A stretch of DNA of 64,000 bases, taken from positions 62,001 to 126,000 of the forward strand of contig SVNO01000001.1 of the NCBI GenBank assembly GCA_015066845.1, written 5' to 3'. The translations under genes were made by a program, and so were the position numbers. This stretch comes from Ruminococcus sp. Its GTDB lineage: Bacteria; Bacillota; Clostridia; Oscillospirales; Ruminococcaceae. Shown in pieces: positions 19,958-29,841 of the stretch. Under the pieces are notes generated by a model. The model saw nothing but the letters and a program-made list of their open reading frames with translations, was not told the DNA's origin and searched no databases. How positions within the stretch are numbered: the first letter of the stretch is position 1; each line of letters opens with the position of its first letter.

Positions 19958-20062
19958 GCCCTTTTTCCTTATCTAACGGAAAATATACGTTTTTTTTGCG
20001 CAATCACAATGAAAACAGAGTCAATATCCGTTTTTTTTGCACATTTGCACAACTTCTCCATG

Positions 20063-23000
20063 CTATACGCCCTGTCTGCCGTGGTGCACTGCCGGAATGC
20101 AGCCGATTGCATCACTGGAAAGGAACGCGGAAAGCTGTTCGAACGCATTCTGCGTGATGTTCATGCGCAGCCGTTGTTTGGGAAAGACATATTGCTTACG
20201 GTCGGTCAGATACAGTATGACATCCGTATCCCCCGGATATTCCGTGCAGACCTGTGCAACCTGCGTCAGACAGGACAGCGCATTGCTGTGCAGCTTCAGA
20301 CACAGCTGCATCTGGCGGAGCATCTGCGGAAAATCATCCTGTGCGCGGATGCTTTCTGCAAGCACGGAAACGGAATCATCCTTTTTGGAAATTCTGCCCT
20401 GTACATATAAAATAGTATCGGGCATGAGTCTTTGGACGGAAATGGCATAGAGCCGCGGAAAAACAACAATGTCAATCACGCCGCCCTCATCCTCGGCGGT
20501 AACGAAGCACATGTCTTCGCCGCCCTTGGTGCGGTGCTTTTTGACACTCTGCACCGTGCAGAGAAGCCGCACCTCCTGCTTGTCCTGCACATGGCTGCCC
20601 GTGTCGGCAATCAATCCACCAATGCTGTGGCAGTGGAGCAGGGAATGGAGATGCCGCATGGCATCCATGGGATGACCGGACAAGTACATGCCGGCAGCCT
20701 CCTTTTCCATCTGCAAGCGGACGTGCAAATCATAATCCGGCACAACGGGGATGGTCAGGTCGTCCGTTTCCGGTATCTGTCCCCCGAACAAACTCATCTG
20801 CCCCTCAATTACACGTTCGCCACCATTGACGGCATCCATCACACGTTCATAGGAAAGCATCATCTGACGGCGGTTGCAGTCAAGTCCATCCAGTGCACCA
20901 GCCTGTATCATCGGTTCAAGTGCGCGTTTGTTCATGCCATGCGCGGACATACGGCGGCAGAAATCCACAAAGCTTATAAATTGCCCGTTCTGTGTGCGTT
21001 CAAGCACCATTTTGTCAATCAGTCCCTTGCCAAGACCGCGGATGGCGAGGAGTCCGAACTGCATCCGGTTTCCCTCGCTGATAAAGCTCCATTCGCCGGT
21101 ATTGACATCGGGCGGGCAGAGCTGTACTCCGGCGTTCCGGCAGTCCTCAAGATAGCTGAGCAGCTTCTGGGAATCAGAAATGACGCTGGTCATCAGTGCC
21201 GCCATATAATCAGCGAAATAATGACATTTCAGGTACGCTGTCTGGTAGGTAATGCGCCCGTAGGCTGCGGCATGGGATTTGTTGAACGCATAGGATGCAA
21301 AGCTTTCCATCTGGTCGAAAATCTGCTCTGCCGTTTCCTTGGCAATACCGTTCTTTTCGCAGCCGTTGAGGAAAATCTCGCGTTCCTTTGCCATCTTTTC
21401 GTGATTCTTCTTCGACATCGCACGGCGCACAAGGTCAGCTCTGCCGTAGGAATAACCGCCGAGTTTGCGGCAGATTTCCATGACCTGCTCCTGATAGACG
21501 ATGCAGCCATAGGTGACATTGAGAATGTCCTCAAGCATCGGGTGCAGGTATTGCACATCCTCCGGATGATGGCGGTTGTGGGTATAGGTCGGAATCGCGT
21601 CCATCGGGCCGGGGCGGTACAGTGCAAGTACAGCGATAATATCCTCGATATTCTGCGGTTTCAGCCGCATGAGCACCTGTCGGATACCGTTGCTTTCCAG
21701 CTGGAATACACCGGAGGTGTCGCCGTTGGACAGCATCCGGTAGACAGCTTTGTCATCCAGAGGAATGTGGTCGATGGAAAAATCCGGTTCTCTCCTGCGC
21801 ACTGCCTCCACGCAGTCGCGGATGATGGTCAGATTGCGCAGTCCAAGGAAATCGACTTTCAGCAGTCCCAGCCGTTCCAGTTCATCCTTGGCATACTGCG
21901 TGACAAGGGTGTTCTCATTTTTTTGCAGCGGTACATAATCACTGACGGGCGATGCAGCGATAACCACACCGGCAGCATGGGTGCTGACGTGTCGGGGCAT
22001 TCCCTCCACGCGCGCGGCAAGGTCAAGCAGCCGGCGCACCTGCTCGTCCGTATCGTACAGGGCTTTCAGGTCGCGCGTCTGGGTAATTGCTTCGGAAATG
22101 GTCAGGCGGCTGTCGATGAGTTTTGCCGTTTTGTCTGCTACCGCATAGGGAATATTCATCACACGCGCGATATCGCGCACGGCTGCACGGGCTTTCAAGG
22201 TATCGAATGCAATGATTTCGGCAACATGGTCGGCACCGTATCGTGCAGTGACATAATCCTTGACCGTCTGCCTGCCCTCAATGCAGAAATCCACGTCAAA
22301 ATCCGGCATACTCACACGCTCAGGATTGAGAAAACGTTCAAACAGCAGTTTTCCGGCAATCGGGTCAATGCCCGTAATGCCGATGCAATAGGCGCACAGA
22401 CTGCCTGCGCCGGAGCCTCTGCCCGGCCCTACGGGAATATCGCGGCTTCTTGCATAACGAATGAAATCCCAGACGATCAGGAAATAATCCACAAAGCCCA
22501 TTTCTTCAATCACACGCAGCTCATAGGCAAGCCGCTGCCGTACATCCGCGGAGGGATTATTGCCGTAGCGCATGTACATGCCCTTGGTGCAGAGTGCGCG
22601 GAAATACGCGGCATTATCCGCCACGCCTTCCTTGACAAAATGCGGCAGTTTGCGTTCACCAAATGCGAATGTCACCTGACAGCGGTCGGCAATCCGGCGC
22701 GTGTTGGTGATGGCTTCCGGCAAATTCGGGAACAACGCTGCCATTTCCTGCGTGGATTTAAGGTAAAATTCATTGGTCGAAAAGCCCATGCCATTGGGTT
22801 CATCCATCGTTTTTCCGGTTTGGATGCACAGCAGAGCTTTCTGCATCACCGCGTCATTGCGCGTGAGATAATGCGCGTCATTGGTCGCGGCAAGGGGAAT
22901 ATTCAGCTCGCGCGAAAGGCGCAGCAATTGTGGGAGAACCTGCTGTTCTTCGGGAATGCTGTGGTTCTGGATTTCGAGGAAGAAATTTTCCTTTCCGAAA

Positions 23001-23503
23001 ATCTCCTGATACCGCAGCGCAGCTTCCTTTGCAGAATCATAACTGCCCTCCAGCAGGCGGCGCGGAATTTCGCCGGCAATACAGGCTGAAAGGCAGATGA
23101 GTCCTTTGTGGTATTTCCGGAGCAATTCCATATCCACACGCGGCTTTTTATAGAATCCTTCCGTATTGGCAAGGGATACAAGCTGAATGAGGTTCTGGTA
23201 GCCCTCGTTCGTTTCACACAGAAGCAGCAGATGATAACTTTTTCCATCCAGTGCAGGTTCTTTGTCAAATCTCGTGCGCTGTGCAACGTAGACTTCACAG
23301 CCGATAATCGGGCGGATTCCCTGTGCAGTGGCAGCGTCATAGAACAGGACTGCCGCATAGAGATTGCCATGGTCTGTGACGGCAACGGCAGTTTGTCCCT
23401 GTGCCTTGACCTGTGCGCAGAGCTGTTCCAGACGGCAGGCACCATCGAGCAGGCTGTATTCACTGTGCACATGCAGGTGCACAAAATCTTCATTCACCGG
23501 CAT
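20063..23503 (-). CDS. dnaE: DNA polymerase III subunit alpha
   Basis: PHP motif FVHLHVHSEYSLLDGACRLEQL; PMPDFDVDFC; OB-fold C-terminus. Start 23503 with GGGAGGGG upstream. Confidence 0.96.
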   Translation of the reverse strand: MPVNEDFVHLHVHSEYSLLDGACRLEQLCAQVKAQGQTAVAVTDHGNLYAAVLFYDAATAQGIRPIIGCEVYVAQRTRFDKEPALDGKSYHLLLLCETNEGYQNLIQLVSLANTEGFYKKPRVDMELLRKYHKGLICLSACIAGEIPRRLLEGSYDSAKEAALRYQEIFGKENFFLEIQNHSIPEEQQVLPQLLRLSRELNIPLAATNDAHYLTRNDAVMQKALLCIQTGKTMDEPNGMGFSTNEFYLKSTQEMAALFPNLPEAITNTRRIADRCQVTFAFGERKLPHFVKEGVADNAAYFRALCTKGMYMRYGNNPSADVRQRLAYELRVIEEMGFVDYFLIVWDFIRYARSRDIPVGPGRGSGAGSLCAYCIGITGIDPIAGKLLFERFLNPERVSMPDFDVDFCIEGRQTVKDYVTARYGADHVAEIIAFDTLKARAAVRDIARVMNIPYAVADKTAKLIDSRLTISEAITQTRDLKALYDTDEQVRRLLDLAARVEGMPRHVSTHAAGVVIAASPVSDYVPLQKNENTLVTQYAKDELERLGLLKVDFLGLRNLTIIRDCVEAVRRREPDFSIDHIPLDDKAVYRMLSNGDTSGVFQLESNGIRQVLMRLKPQNIEDIIAVLALYRPGPMDAIPTYTHNRHHPEDVQYLHPMLEDILNVTYGCIVYQEQVMEICRKLGGYSYGRADLVRRAMSKKNHEKMAKEREIFLNGCEKNGIAKETAEQIFDQMESFASYAFNKSHAAAYGRITYQTAYLKCHYFADYMAALMTSVISDSQKLLSYLEDCRNAGVQLCPPDVNTGEWSFISEGNRMQFGLLAIRGLGKGLIDKMVLERTQNGQFISFVDFCRRMSAHGMNKRALEPMIQAGALDGLDCNRRQMMLSYERVMDAVNGGERVIEGQMSLFGGQIPETDDLTIPVVPDYDLHVRLQMEKEAAGMYLSGHPMDAMRHLHSLLHCHSIGGLIADTGSHVQDKQEVRLLCTVQSVKKHRTKGGEDMCFVTAEDEGGVIDIVVFPRLYAISVQRLMPDTILYVQGRISKKDDSVSVLAESIRAQDDFPQMLRQMQLCLKLHSNALSCLTQVAQVCTEYPGDTDVILYLTDRKQYVFPKQRLRMNITQNAFEQLSAFLSSDAIGCIPAVHHGRQGV

Positions 23504-24410
23504 TGGCACTCCCCTCCCGATACTGGTCTGCAATTGCCGCAAGCTTGCGGAATCTATGGTTGACACCCGAACGGCTGATGGGCTTTTTCAGCATCTCGCC
23601 AAGTTCCTGCAAACTCAGATGCAGGTTGTCCATGCGCAGCTCGGCAAGCTCGCGAAGTTCGGGCGTGAGCTTACTCATACCGCCATGGAGGATGATCACT
23701 TTAATATCGTCACGCTGCTTTTCTGCGGCAGAAATCGTCTTGTCAATATTTGCCATGTCACAGTTGTTCAGCCGGTTGATATTGTTCTTGACTTCCTTGT
23801 CAATTTTAATATCAATCAGGTCAAGGGTGGATTTCTGTGCGCCCATAAATGTCAGTAAATCGGCAATTTCCTCGCTGACTTTCAGATACGCAGCATGGGC
23901 ATAACGGCGTTTTGTCGTACCCGGATGCACACCGACGCTCAGGAGGATATCGCATAAATCATTGCAAAGCTCCTGCGTGGGCACGGTGAATTCGAGGTGG
24001 TAGTCCTTGTGCGGATCCGTCATGCTGCCGCAGGTCAGGAACACGCCGCCAAGGAACATGCCAATGCTGTTGGTCGGTAGATTGCGCATATCAATGCGGC
24101 GCAGCTCGTGGATGTGAAACGTGGAACGGATTTTTGTCACTGCTTCCCTGCCGGTAATCCGGTAGATGCGCAGTACACTTCCGTCCTTGCGCGGCTTACA
24201 TTCCACTTGCAGGGGCACACGCGCACCGAAGATGGTTTTCATCAGGATGGGAAAGACGGAATCGAGAATTTCGCTTTCGCTTTTCAGGCAGATTTCGTCC
24301 TTGGTCAATGTGCGGCTGAACAGGAGCATGGCATACAGACATGCAAAACGTTTGTCGTGGTCGTTGATAGTGCCGCGGATGTTTTGGCGCACATTATCGG
24401 AAAATGACAT
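23490..24410 (-). CDS. whiA: DNA-binding protein WhiA
   Basis: MSFSDNVRQNIRGTIN; LAGIDLING-like core; C-terminal HTH ELGEMLKKPISRSGVNHRFRKL. Confidence 0.93.
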   Translation of the reverse strand: MSFSDNVRQNIRGTINDHDKRFACLYAMLLFSRTLTKDEICLKSESEILDSVFPILMKTIFGARVPLQVECKPRKDGSVLRIYRITGREAVTKIRSTFHIHELRRIDMRNLPTNSIGMFLGGVFLTCGSMTDPHKDYHLEFTVPTQELCNDLCDILLSVGVHPGTTKRRYAHAAYLKVSEEIADLLTFMGAQKSTLDLIDIKIDKEVKNNINRLNNCDMANIDKTISAAEKQRDDIKVIILHGGMSKLTPELRELAELRMDNLHLSLQELGEMLKKPISRSGVNHRFRKLAAIADQYREGSANAGE

Positions 24411-24424
24411 TTGCTTCACCTCCG

Positions 24425-25291
24425 TCAACCTCTGTCCTTGGCAATGTCACGGTGCATTTTGTGCACACGGTAGCCCTTTTCACGCAGCGCGTCACCAATC
24501 AGCTCTGCAAATGTGATGGAACGATGCTTGCCGCCCGTACAGCCGAATGCAATGACAAGCTGGCTCTTTCCCTCGGAAATATACAGGGGCAGTAAAAATT
24601 CCAGCATATCGAGGATTTTTGCATACAATTCCTGCGACTGCGGAAACTGCATGACATAATCGCGCACACAGCTTTCACAGCCCGTGTGAGTTTTCAGTTC
24701 GGGGATATAAAAAGGATTGGGCAGGCAGCGCACATCCAGTACAAGGTCGGACTCGGTGGACACGCCGTACTTGTAACCGAATGACATCACCTTGACGAGA
24801 ATCGAATCCGTTTTCTTTTCCAGAAACATGGTTTTGATTTCCTGCTTGAGCTGCGCTGCACTCAGATGGGAAGTTTCAAAATAGTAGTCGGCAAGGGGGC
24901 GCAGCTGTTGGAGCTGTTCACGCTCGTAGGCAATTGCCTCCTGCAATGAACCGCATTTCTCATCCAGCGGATGCTTGCGGCGTGTTTCCTTGTAGCGCGT
25001 CAGGAGCACATCATCGGAAGCCTCTGTGAAAATCACCTTGACCTCCAATCCCTGCTTATGCTTGAGATCGCGCCAGCAGTGGTAGATTTCCGTGAACATT
25101 TCGCCGGAACGGATGTCAACGGCAATGGCGACCTTGTTCAGATTGCCCTCGGAATGCTCGCAGATGTCCACAAAGGTGTTGATGAGCTGGGGCGGCAGGT
25201 TGTCGATACAGTAGTAGCCAATATCTTCCATGACCTGCATTACCATTGTTTTACCCGAACCGGACATGCCGGTAATGATGACTAACTGCAT
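24425..25291 (-). CDS. rapZ: RNase adapter protein RapZ
   Basis: MQLVIITGMSGSGKTMVMQVMEDIGYYCIDNLPPQLI; C-terminal IAFGCTGGKHRSI. Confidence 0.96.
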   Translation of the reverse strand: MQLVIITGMSGSGKTMVMQVMEDIGYYCIDNLPPQLINTFVDICEHSEGNLNKVAIAVDIRSGEMFTEIYHCWRDLKHKQGLEVKVIFTEASDDVLLTRYKETRRKHPLDEKCGSLQEAIAYEREQLQQLRPLADYYFETSHLSAAQLKQEIKTMFLEKKTDSILVKVMSFGYKYGVSTESDLVLDVRCLPNPFYIPELKTHTGCESCVRDYVMQFPQSQELYAKILDMLEFLLPLYISEGKSQLVIAFGCTGGKHRSITFAELIGDALREKGYRVHKMHRDIAKDRG

Positions 25292-25401
25292 ACTTGTCAT
25301 TCTCCTTTCTATCAGGAAGCTCCGCATTGCCGGAACAACGCGGAGCATTACGACGATACAGTGATGTACCGCCGGAAGTCTTTGTACGGTATTGCCTTAC
25401 A

Positions 25402-26304
25402 TCAGAAACCGAGCAGAATCGGCTCAAGTTCGAGAAGATAGCCTGTTCTGTCCTGTACAACGGTACGCACCTGCTCACATAGCTGCATGACCTGCGCACA
25501 GCTTGCACTACCCTTGTTGATGACAAAGCCGCAGTGTTTTTCGCTGACCTGCGCGTCACCCACAGCCAGTCCTTTCAGACCGCACTGGTCAATCAGCAGT
25601 GACGCATAGCTGCCAACCGGTCGTTTGAACGTGCTGCCGGCACTGGGGAATTCCAATGGCTGCTTGGTTTTACGCTGCACGGAAAGTTCCTCCATTCGCG
25701 CTGCAATCGCGTCCTTGTCCCCTGCTGTAAGTTCCAGCGTAACGCTGACGATCGTACCGCCGTTTTCTGCAAAAATACTGTGGCGATAGGAAAGCTCCAT
25801 TTCTTCAAGGGGCATGGTGCACAGCTGTCCGTCCGCGGAAATGTAGGTGCAGCTGACAACGACATCCTTCATTTCACCGCCGTACGCGCCTGCATTCATA
25901 TATAATGCGCCGCCGATTGTGCCGGGAATGCCGCTTAATTCTTCCATACCGGAAAGACCATGCTCAGCAGCAATTTTTGCTGCTGCACTGAGCGTGGCAC
26001 CTGCCTGACAGGTCATTGTCGTTCCGGAAACGGTGATTTCCGAAAAGGCATTGCCAAGGTGCAGAATGACACCGCGATAACCCTCATCGGATGCCAGAAT
26101 ATTGCTGCCTTTGCCGAGGACAAAATGGGGAATCTGCTCTGTACGGCAATGGTTCAGCAGTGCCAGCAAGCCCTGTGCATTGGTGATGTCCACCCAGTAA
26201 TCCGCTGTACCGCCGATGCGGAATGTGGTGTGCTGTGACAGCTTCACATCCGTTTCCAGACGACAGTCATGCGCTGCGCAGAGCTGCTGTAATTGTTCTC
26301 TCAT
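25402..26304 (-). CDS. murB: UDP-N-acetylenolpyruvoylglucosamine reductase
   Basis: LSQHTTFRIGGTADYW; GIPGTIGGALYMNAGAYGGE; PSAGSTFKRP. Confidence 0.97.
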   Translation of the reverse strand: MREQLQQLCAAHDCRLETDVKLSQHTTFRIGGTADYWVDITNAQGLLALLNHCRTEQIPHFVLGKGSNILASDEGYRGVILHLGNAFSEITVSGTTMTCQAGATLSAAAKIAAEHGLSGMEELSGIPGTIGGALYMNAGAYGGEMKDVVVSCTYISADGQLCTMPLEEMELSYRHSIFAENGGTIVSVTLELTAGDKDAIAARMEELSVQRKTKQPLEFPSAGSTFKRPVGSYASLLIDQCGLKGLAVGDAQVSEKHCGFVINKGSASCAQVMQLCEQVRTVVQDRTGYLLELEPILLGF

Positions 26305-26326
26305 AGTATTCCTCCATAGCGGTAAC

Positions 26327-27286
26327 TCAAAATTCGTCATAATTCTTGACGATTTCATTGGAATCCATATCCATTCCCAGACGGCTCATCAGCTCCTGCG
26401 TCGGATTATAGCCCATCTCTTTCTGACGGTTGTTCATTGCTGCAACCTCCAGAATAACGGCAAGGTTTCTGCCGGGCTTAACCGGAATGGTCAGGGAGGG
26501 CACTTTTACGCCAAGAATGGATACATACTGTGTGTCCATGCCCATACGGTCGTAGACCTTTTCAGAATTCCACTGCTCCATCTCCACTACAAGACTGATT
26601 TTCTCGGTCATCTTGACTGCACCCATACCGAACAGGCGGCGCGCATTGATAATGCCGATGCCGCGCAGCTCCATGAAGTGGCGGATGTTCTCCGGTGACT
26701 GACCGACCAGACTGATATTGGAAACTCTGCGGATTTCAACTGCATCATCGGCAATCAGACGATGACCGCGCTTGACAAGCTCAATGGCAGTTTCACTCTT
26801 ACCGACACCGCTTTCGCCGGTGATGAATACGCCCTCACCATAGATTTCGATGAGTACGCCATGACGTGTGATGCGCGGTGCAAGAGTACGGTTGAGGAAA
26901 GCAATCAGACCGGACATGAAGTGGGATGTATTTTCCTTGCAGCGCAGCAGGGGCATTCCGTACTGCTTGGCAAGGTCGATCATTTCCGGAAAATACGGCA
27001 GCTCACGGGTAATGACAAGTGCCGGAATTTTTCTGGAGAAAAGCTCATCAAGACGTGCCAAACGCGTCGGCGCATCAATGGTGGACAGATACGCATACTC
27101 CATCTTGCCGATGATCTGAATGCGCTCCGGATTGAAATACTCATAGAAACCCATCAGCTGCAAACCCGGACGATTGACATCATTTTCATCAATGAGAATA
27201 TGTGAGGGGTCAGAGGGCATGTAAATCACTTCAAGCTTGAATTCATGGATAATATCCTGAAGCGGTACTGTAAATTTTTCAGACAT
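26327..27286 (-). CDS. hprK: HPr kinase/phosphorylase
   Basis: GEGVFITGESGVGKSETAIELVKRGHRLIADDAVEI; RGIGIINARRLFG. Confidence 0.97.
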   Translation of the reverse strand: MSEKFTVPLQDIIHEFKLEVIYMPSDPSHILIDENDVNRPGLQLMGFYEYFNPERIQIIGKMEYAYLSTIDAPTRLARLDELFSRKIPALVITRELPYFPEMIDLAKQYGMPLLRCKENTSHFMSGLIAFLNRTLAPRITRHGVLIEIYGEGVFITGESGVGKSETAIELVKRGHRLIADDAVEIRRVSNISLVGQSPENIRHFMELRGIGIINARRLFGMGAVKMTEKISLVVEMEQWNSEKVYDRMGMDTQYVSILGVKVPSLTIPVKPGRNLAVILEVAAMNNRQKEMGYNPTQELMSRLGMDMDSNEIVKNYDEF

Positions 27287-27337
27287 GGAACTCACTCCTT
27301 TATAATATATACAATCGCCGCGAAAAAAGAACATACC

Positions 27338-28546
27338 TTAACCGACAGCGATTTCGGATGCTGTTGCTTCTGTAGATTCTGTGGTGTCAGTGCTTTCTGT
27401 TTCCTCCGCAGGTTCTGTGGACTCCACAACAGGTGCGGATGTATCCGGATAAATGAGATAGTACGGCTGCGATTCCGGCGGATTGTCGGGATAAACGAAA
27501 ATCGCAGGAATACCATGAAGTTTTGCCGAGATTGCGGATAACTCCACATTTTCACCTTCCGGCAGGGTAATCAAAGCAGCTTCCGGCATGATAGCAGCAC
27601 CGGATTTGAAAATATCCGCCTTTCCTGCAAGCAGCTTTTGTGCATCCACGGAAAGATAGAATGCCGTTGTAGGGGCAGTTTCCTGCATGGCGGTAAGCAG
27701 ATGCGCCAGTGCAGTGCCGCGATCCTGTGCGCTGGCACGGGGGTCAAGCATTGCAAGGTCAGTTTCGGAAAATTCAGGGAAATCCAGACTTTCACAGAGA
27801 ATATGTGCAAAGCCTGCGCCGGATATTTCCTCGGTAAGCTCGCACAGGTATGCTTTTGTCAGGGGGCTGAACGGGGAAAGCTGTGGTTTTCCGTCTGCAT
27901 TCACCCAGCGTTCGGAAGAACCGGCAAGATTGTAGGCAGATTCTTTGCAAAGCTGCGGATAAATGCTGTCGTCAAGAGTATCAATGACGGCACAGGGCAC
28001 ATAGCCGGCTTCGGTGATCATCCGGTGAATGTCCGCAAGGGGCATGGCTGCCATAACGGCACCGGATACAGAAGCTTCCTCAATCGTAGACGCATAGTAG
28101 AGATTGCCGCCCTTGGTTTTCAAGGGAACAAAAACGTGGCTGATGCCGTCAGGGAGGTTGTCCAGCGCGCGCTGCAATGCCTTAGCATCGGACAGAGCCG
28201 CGGAAGAAAACCGATATGCCTGCATCTGCACTTCTTCGGGCAGTTCCGGCTCAGCGGCAAGCGCGGTGGTTGCCGTGGTCTGAACCGGTTCGGATGGGGC
28301 GGGCGCGGTGGTTTCGGTCGGCAGAATCTGTTCCTCCTGCGGTTGCTCCGGAGGTGTCAAAAACCGCTGTTCTTCCAGAAAACGCATAATCGGGCCACCG
28401 ACACTGTAGCCGACGAACACGAGTACCCCAATGCCTGCAATGGTCATGACAACGGCACCGGAATTGCGGAAGAAACCTTTCACACGTTCAAAACGTGTTT
28501 TGTACCGATATATCTTTCGTCCTTTCGGTTTGAGTTTTTTATTCAA
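27338..28546 (-). CDS. Single-TM extracellular protein, possible glycoside-hydrolase-like TIM barrel
   Basis: Basic N-terminus, TM (AVVMTIAGIGVLVFVGYSV), Pro/Thr linker, ~280 aa domain (KTKGGNLYYASTIEEASVSGAV), acidic Thr/Glu-rich tail. Confidence 0.5.
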   Translation of the reverse strand: MNKKLKPKGRKIYRYKTRFERVKGFFRNSGAVVMTIAGIGVLVFVGYSVGGPIMRFLEEQRFLTPPEQPQEEQILPTETTAPAPSEPVQTTATTALAAEPELPEEVQMQAYRFSSAALSDAKALQRALDNLPDGISHVFVPLKTKGGNLYYASTIEEASVSGAVMAAMPLADIHRMITEAGYVPCAVIDTLDDSIYPQLCKESAYNLAGSSERWVNADGKPQLSPFSPLTKAYLCELTEEISGAGFAHILCESLDFPEFSETDLAMLDPRASAQDRGTALAHLLTAMQETAPTTAFYLSVDAQKLLAGKADIFKSGAAIMPEAALITLPEGENVELSAISAKLHGIPAIFVYPDNPPESQPYYLIYPDTSAPVVESTEPAEETESTDTTESTEATASEIAVG

Positions 28547-28593
28547 TTGTATAGCTCCTCTCTCAGAGGATTGCCGCGTGACGCATCGTCCGG

Positions 28594-29238
28594 TCAGGCA
28601 GCAATCGCGTGGACTGCCATAGAAATCAGTCCGATATATAACAGAACAGCCGGATATCCCCGAAATGCTGCCGGAACTTCCTGACTGTACAGACGATGAC
28701 GCACAGCAAGCAGCATGAGGGATGCCAGCAAAAAGCCAAATCCTGTCTGCAAGCCGAACAAAGCCGCACCGAGCACACCGAGCGGGTCGCTGAAGTACAG
28801 CTGGAATCCTAAAAATTCCGCAGAGCCATAGTCGCCGCGCAGGAACATATCCGGTGTAAAGTACAGGTACAGTGTTCCCATCACGGCGCAGTTAAATGCA
28901 GACAGATGGACGTATTTTCTTATTGAGGCTGATTTTTCGCCGCCAATCCAGTAGGAAATCAGCAAAACCAGAAGGTATACCACCGCAATCACGGCAGTAT
29001 ACACAAGCGGCTGGAACATACTCATGGGGAATGTCATCAGCTGTACAAGCATGGGGATGCACTGATAGAGCAGCATGGTCAGAACGCTGGAAAGTACTGC
29101 AAACAGCGTCATCATCAGGGACAAAATCGCCAGATGAGAACGGTTTTTGGATGCGGTCATAAGCGTACTTGTACCAAGTGCCTTGGTCAGAATCAGATTA
29201 TCTGCCAGCAAGGACAGGAATGATGAAAAAATCCACAT
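28594..29238 (-). CDS. RnfA/NqrE-like membrane protein lacking the first cluster cysteine
   Basis: [23 protein letters not shown] aligns with canonical [35 protein letters not shown] with YLPLITTNCAVLG; conserved RnfA-type C-terminus. Confidence 0.8.
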   Translation of the reverse strand: [214 protein letters not shown]

Positions 29239-29265
29239 AACGGGTACTCCTTGGGCGGTGTCGCC

Positions 29266-29841
29266 CTATTCTTTCGGGAAAATATTTCTGTGCAGCGCAC
29301 AAAGCACACCAAGCAGAATGAAACCTGCCCACGGCGCGGAAAAGCCCTGCAGCAGCAGCGGCATATCGACGGCTCTGCCGCAGATCGTACCGTATGCGAG
29401 AATTTCGCGCACAAGTCCGACCAGAATCGCGGTCAGACAGAAGCCGGCAATATGGAAAAACAATGCCGGAAGCATGACACGCCTGCGGAGCCGGAAAAAA
29501 TACAGCTCGGAATGCAGGACAATCATGGAATTCACTGCAAGCAGCGGAAAATAGATACCGATGCTGGCATAGTTGAGATAGGTGTAAAGCAGGCTGACCG
29601 GAGCGCAGACGAGCGCGCCTGTCAGTGCATAGAGTACAACTTTGACGGCAAATGGCAGCTTTTTCGGGTAAAAAGAGCTGATGAGCACCGTCAGCAGTGT
29701 GATACACGCAAACATCAGGGATAGAATCAATGCCTTCGGGAGCGTATTGCAGCAAACCACGATGGGGGCAATGACCATGCCCTCTGCGAGCACGGCATTT
29801 TTCCGCAATGCGCCATCAAGAACGGAGAATCGGGATTTCAT
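29266..29841 (-). CDS. RnfE/NqrD-like membrane protein lacking both cluster cysteines
   Basis: EGMVIAPIVVCCNTLPKAL aligns with VLGMCPTLAVTTS; FPLLAVNSMIVLHSE with IPLIVVNCIILARAE; LVREILAYGTICG with AVREILGNGTIFG. Start overlaps the upstream stop (ATGA). Confidence 0.8.
   Translation of the reverse strand: MKSRFSVLDGALRKNAVLAEGMVIAPIVVCCNTLPKALILSLMFACITLLTVLISSFYPKKLPFAVKVVLYALTGALVCAPVSLLYTYLNYASIGIYFPLLAVNSMIVLHSELYFFRLRRRVMLPALFFHIAGFCLTAILVGLVREILAYGTICGRAVDMPLLLQGFSAPWAGFILLGVLCALHRNIFPKE

Noticed and set aside
20432-23089. 885-aa plus-strand ORF antisense to dnaE
   Set aside because: Antisense codon-bias artefact over an intact dnaE; no RBS/promoter and no motif.
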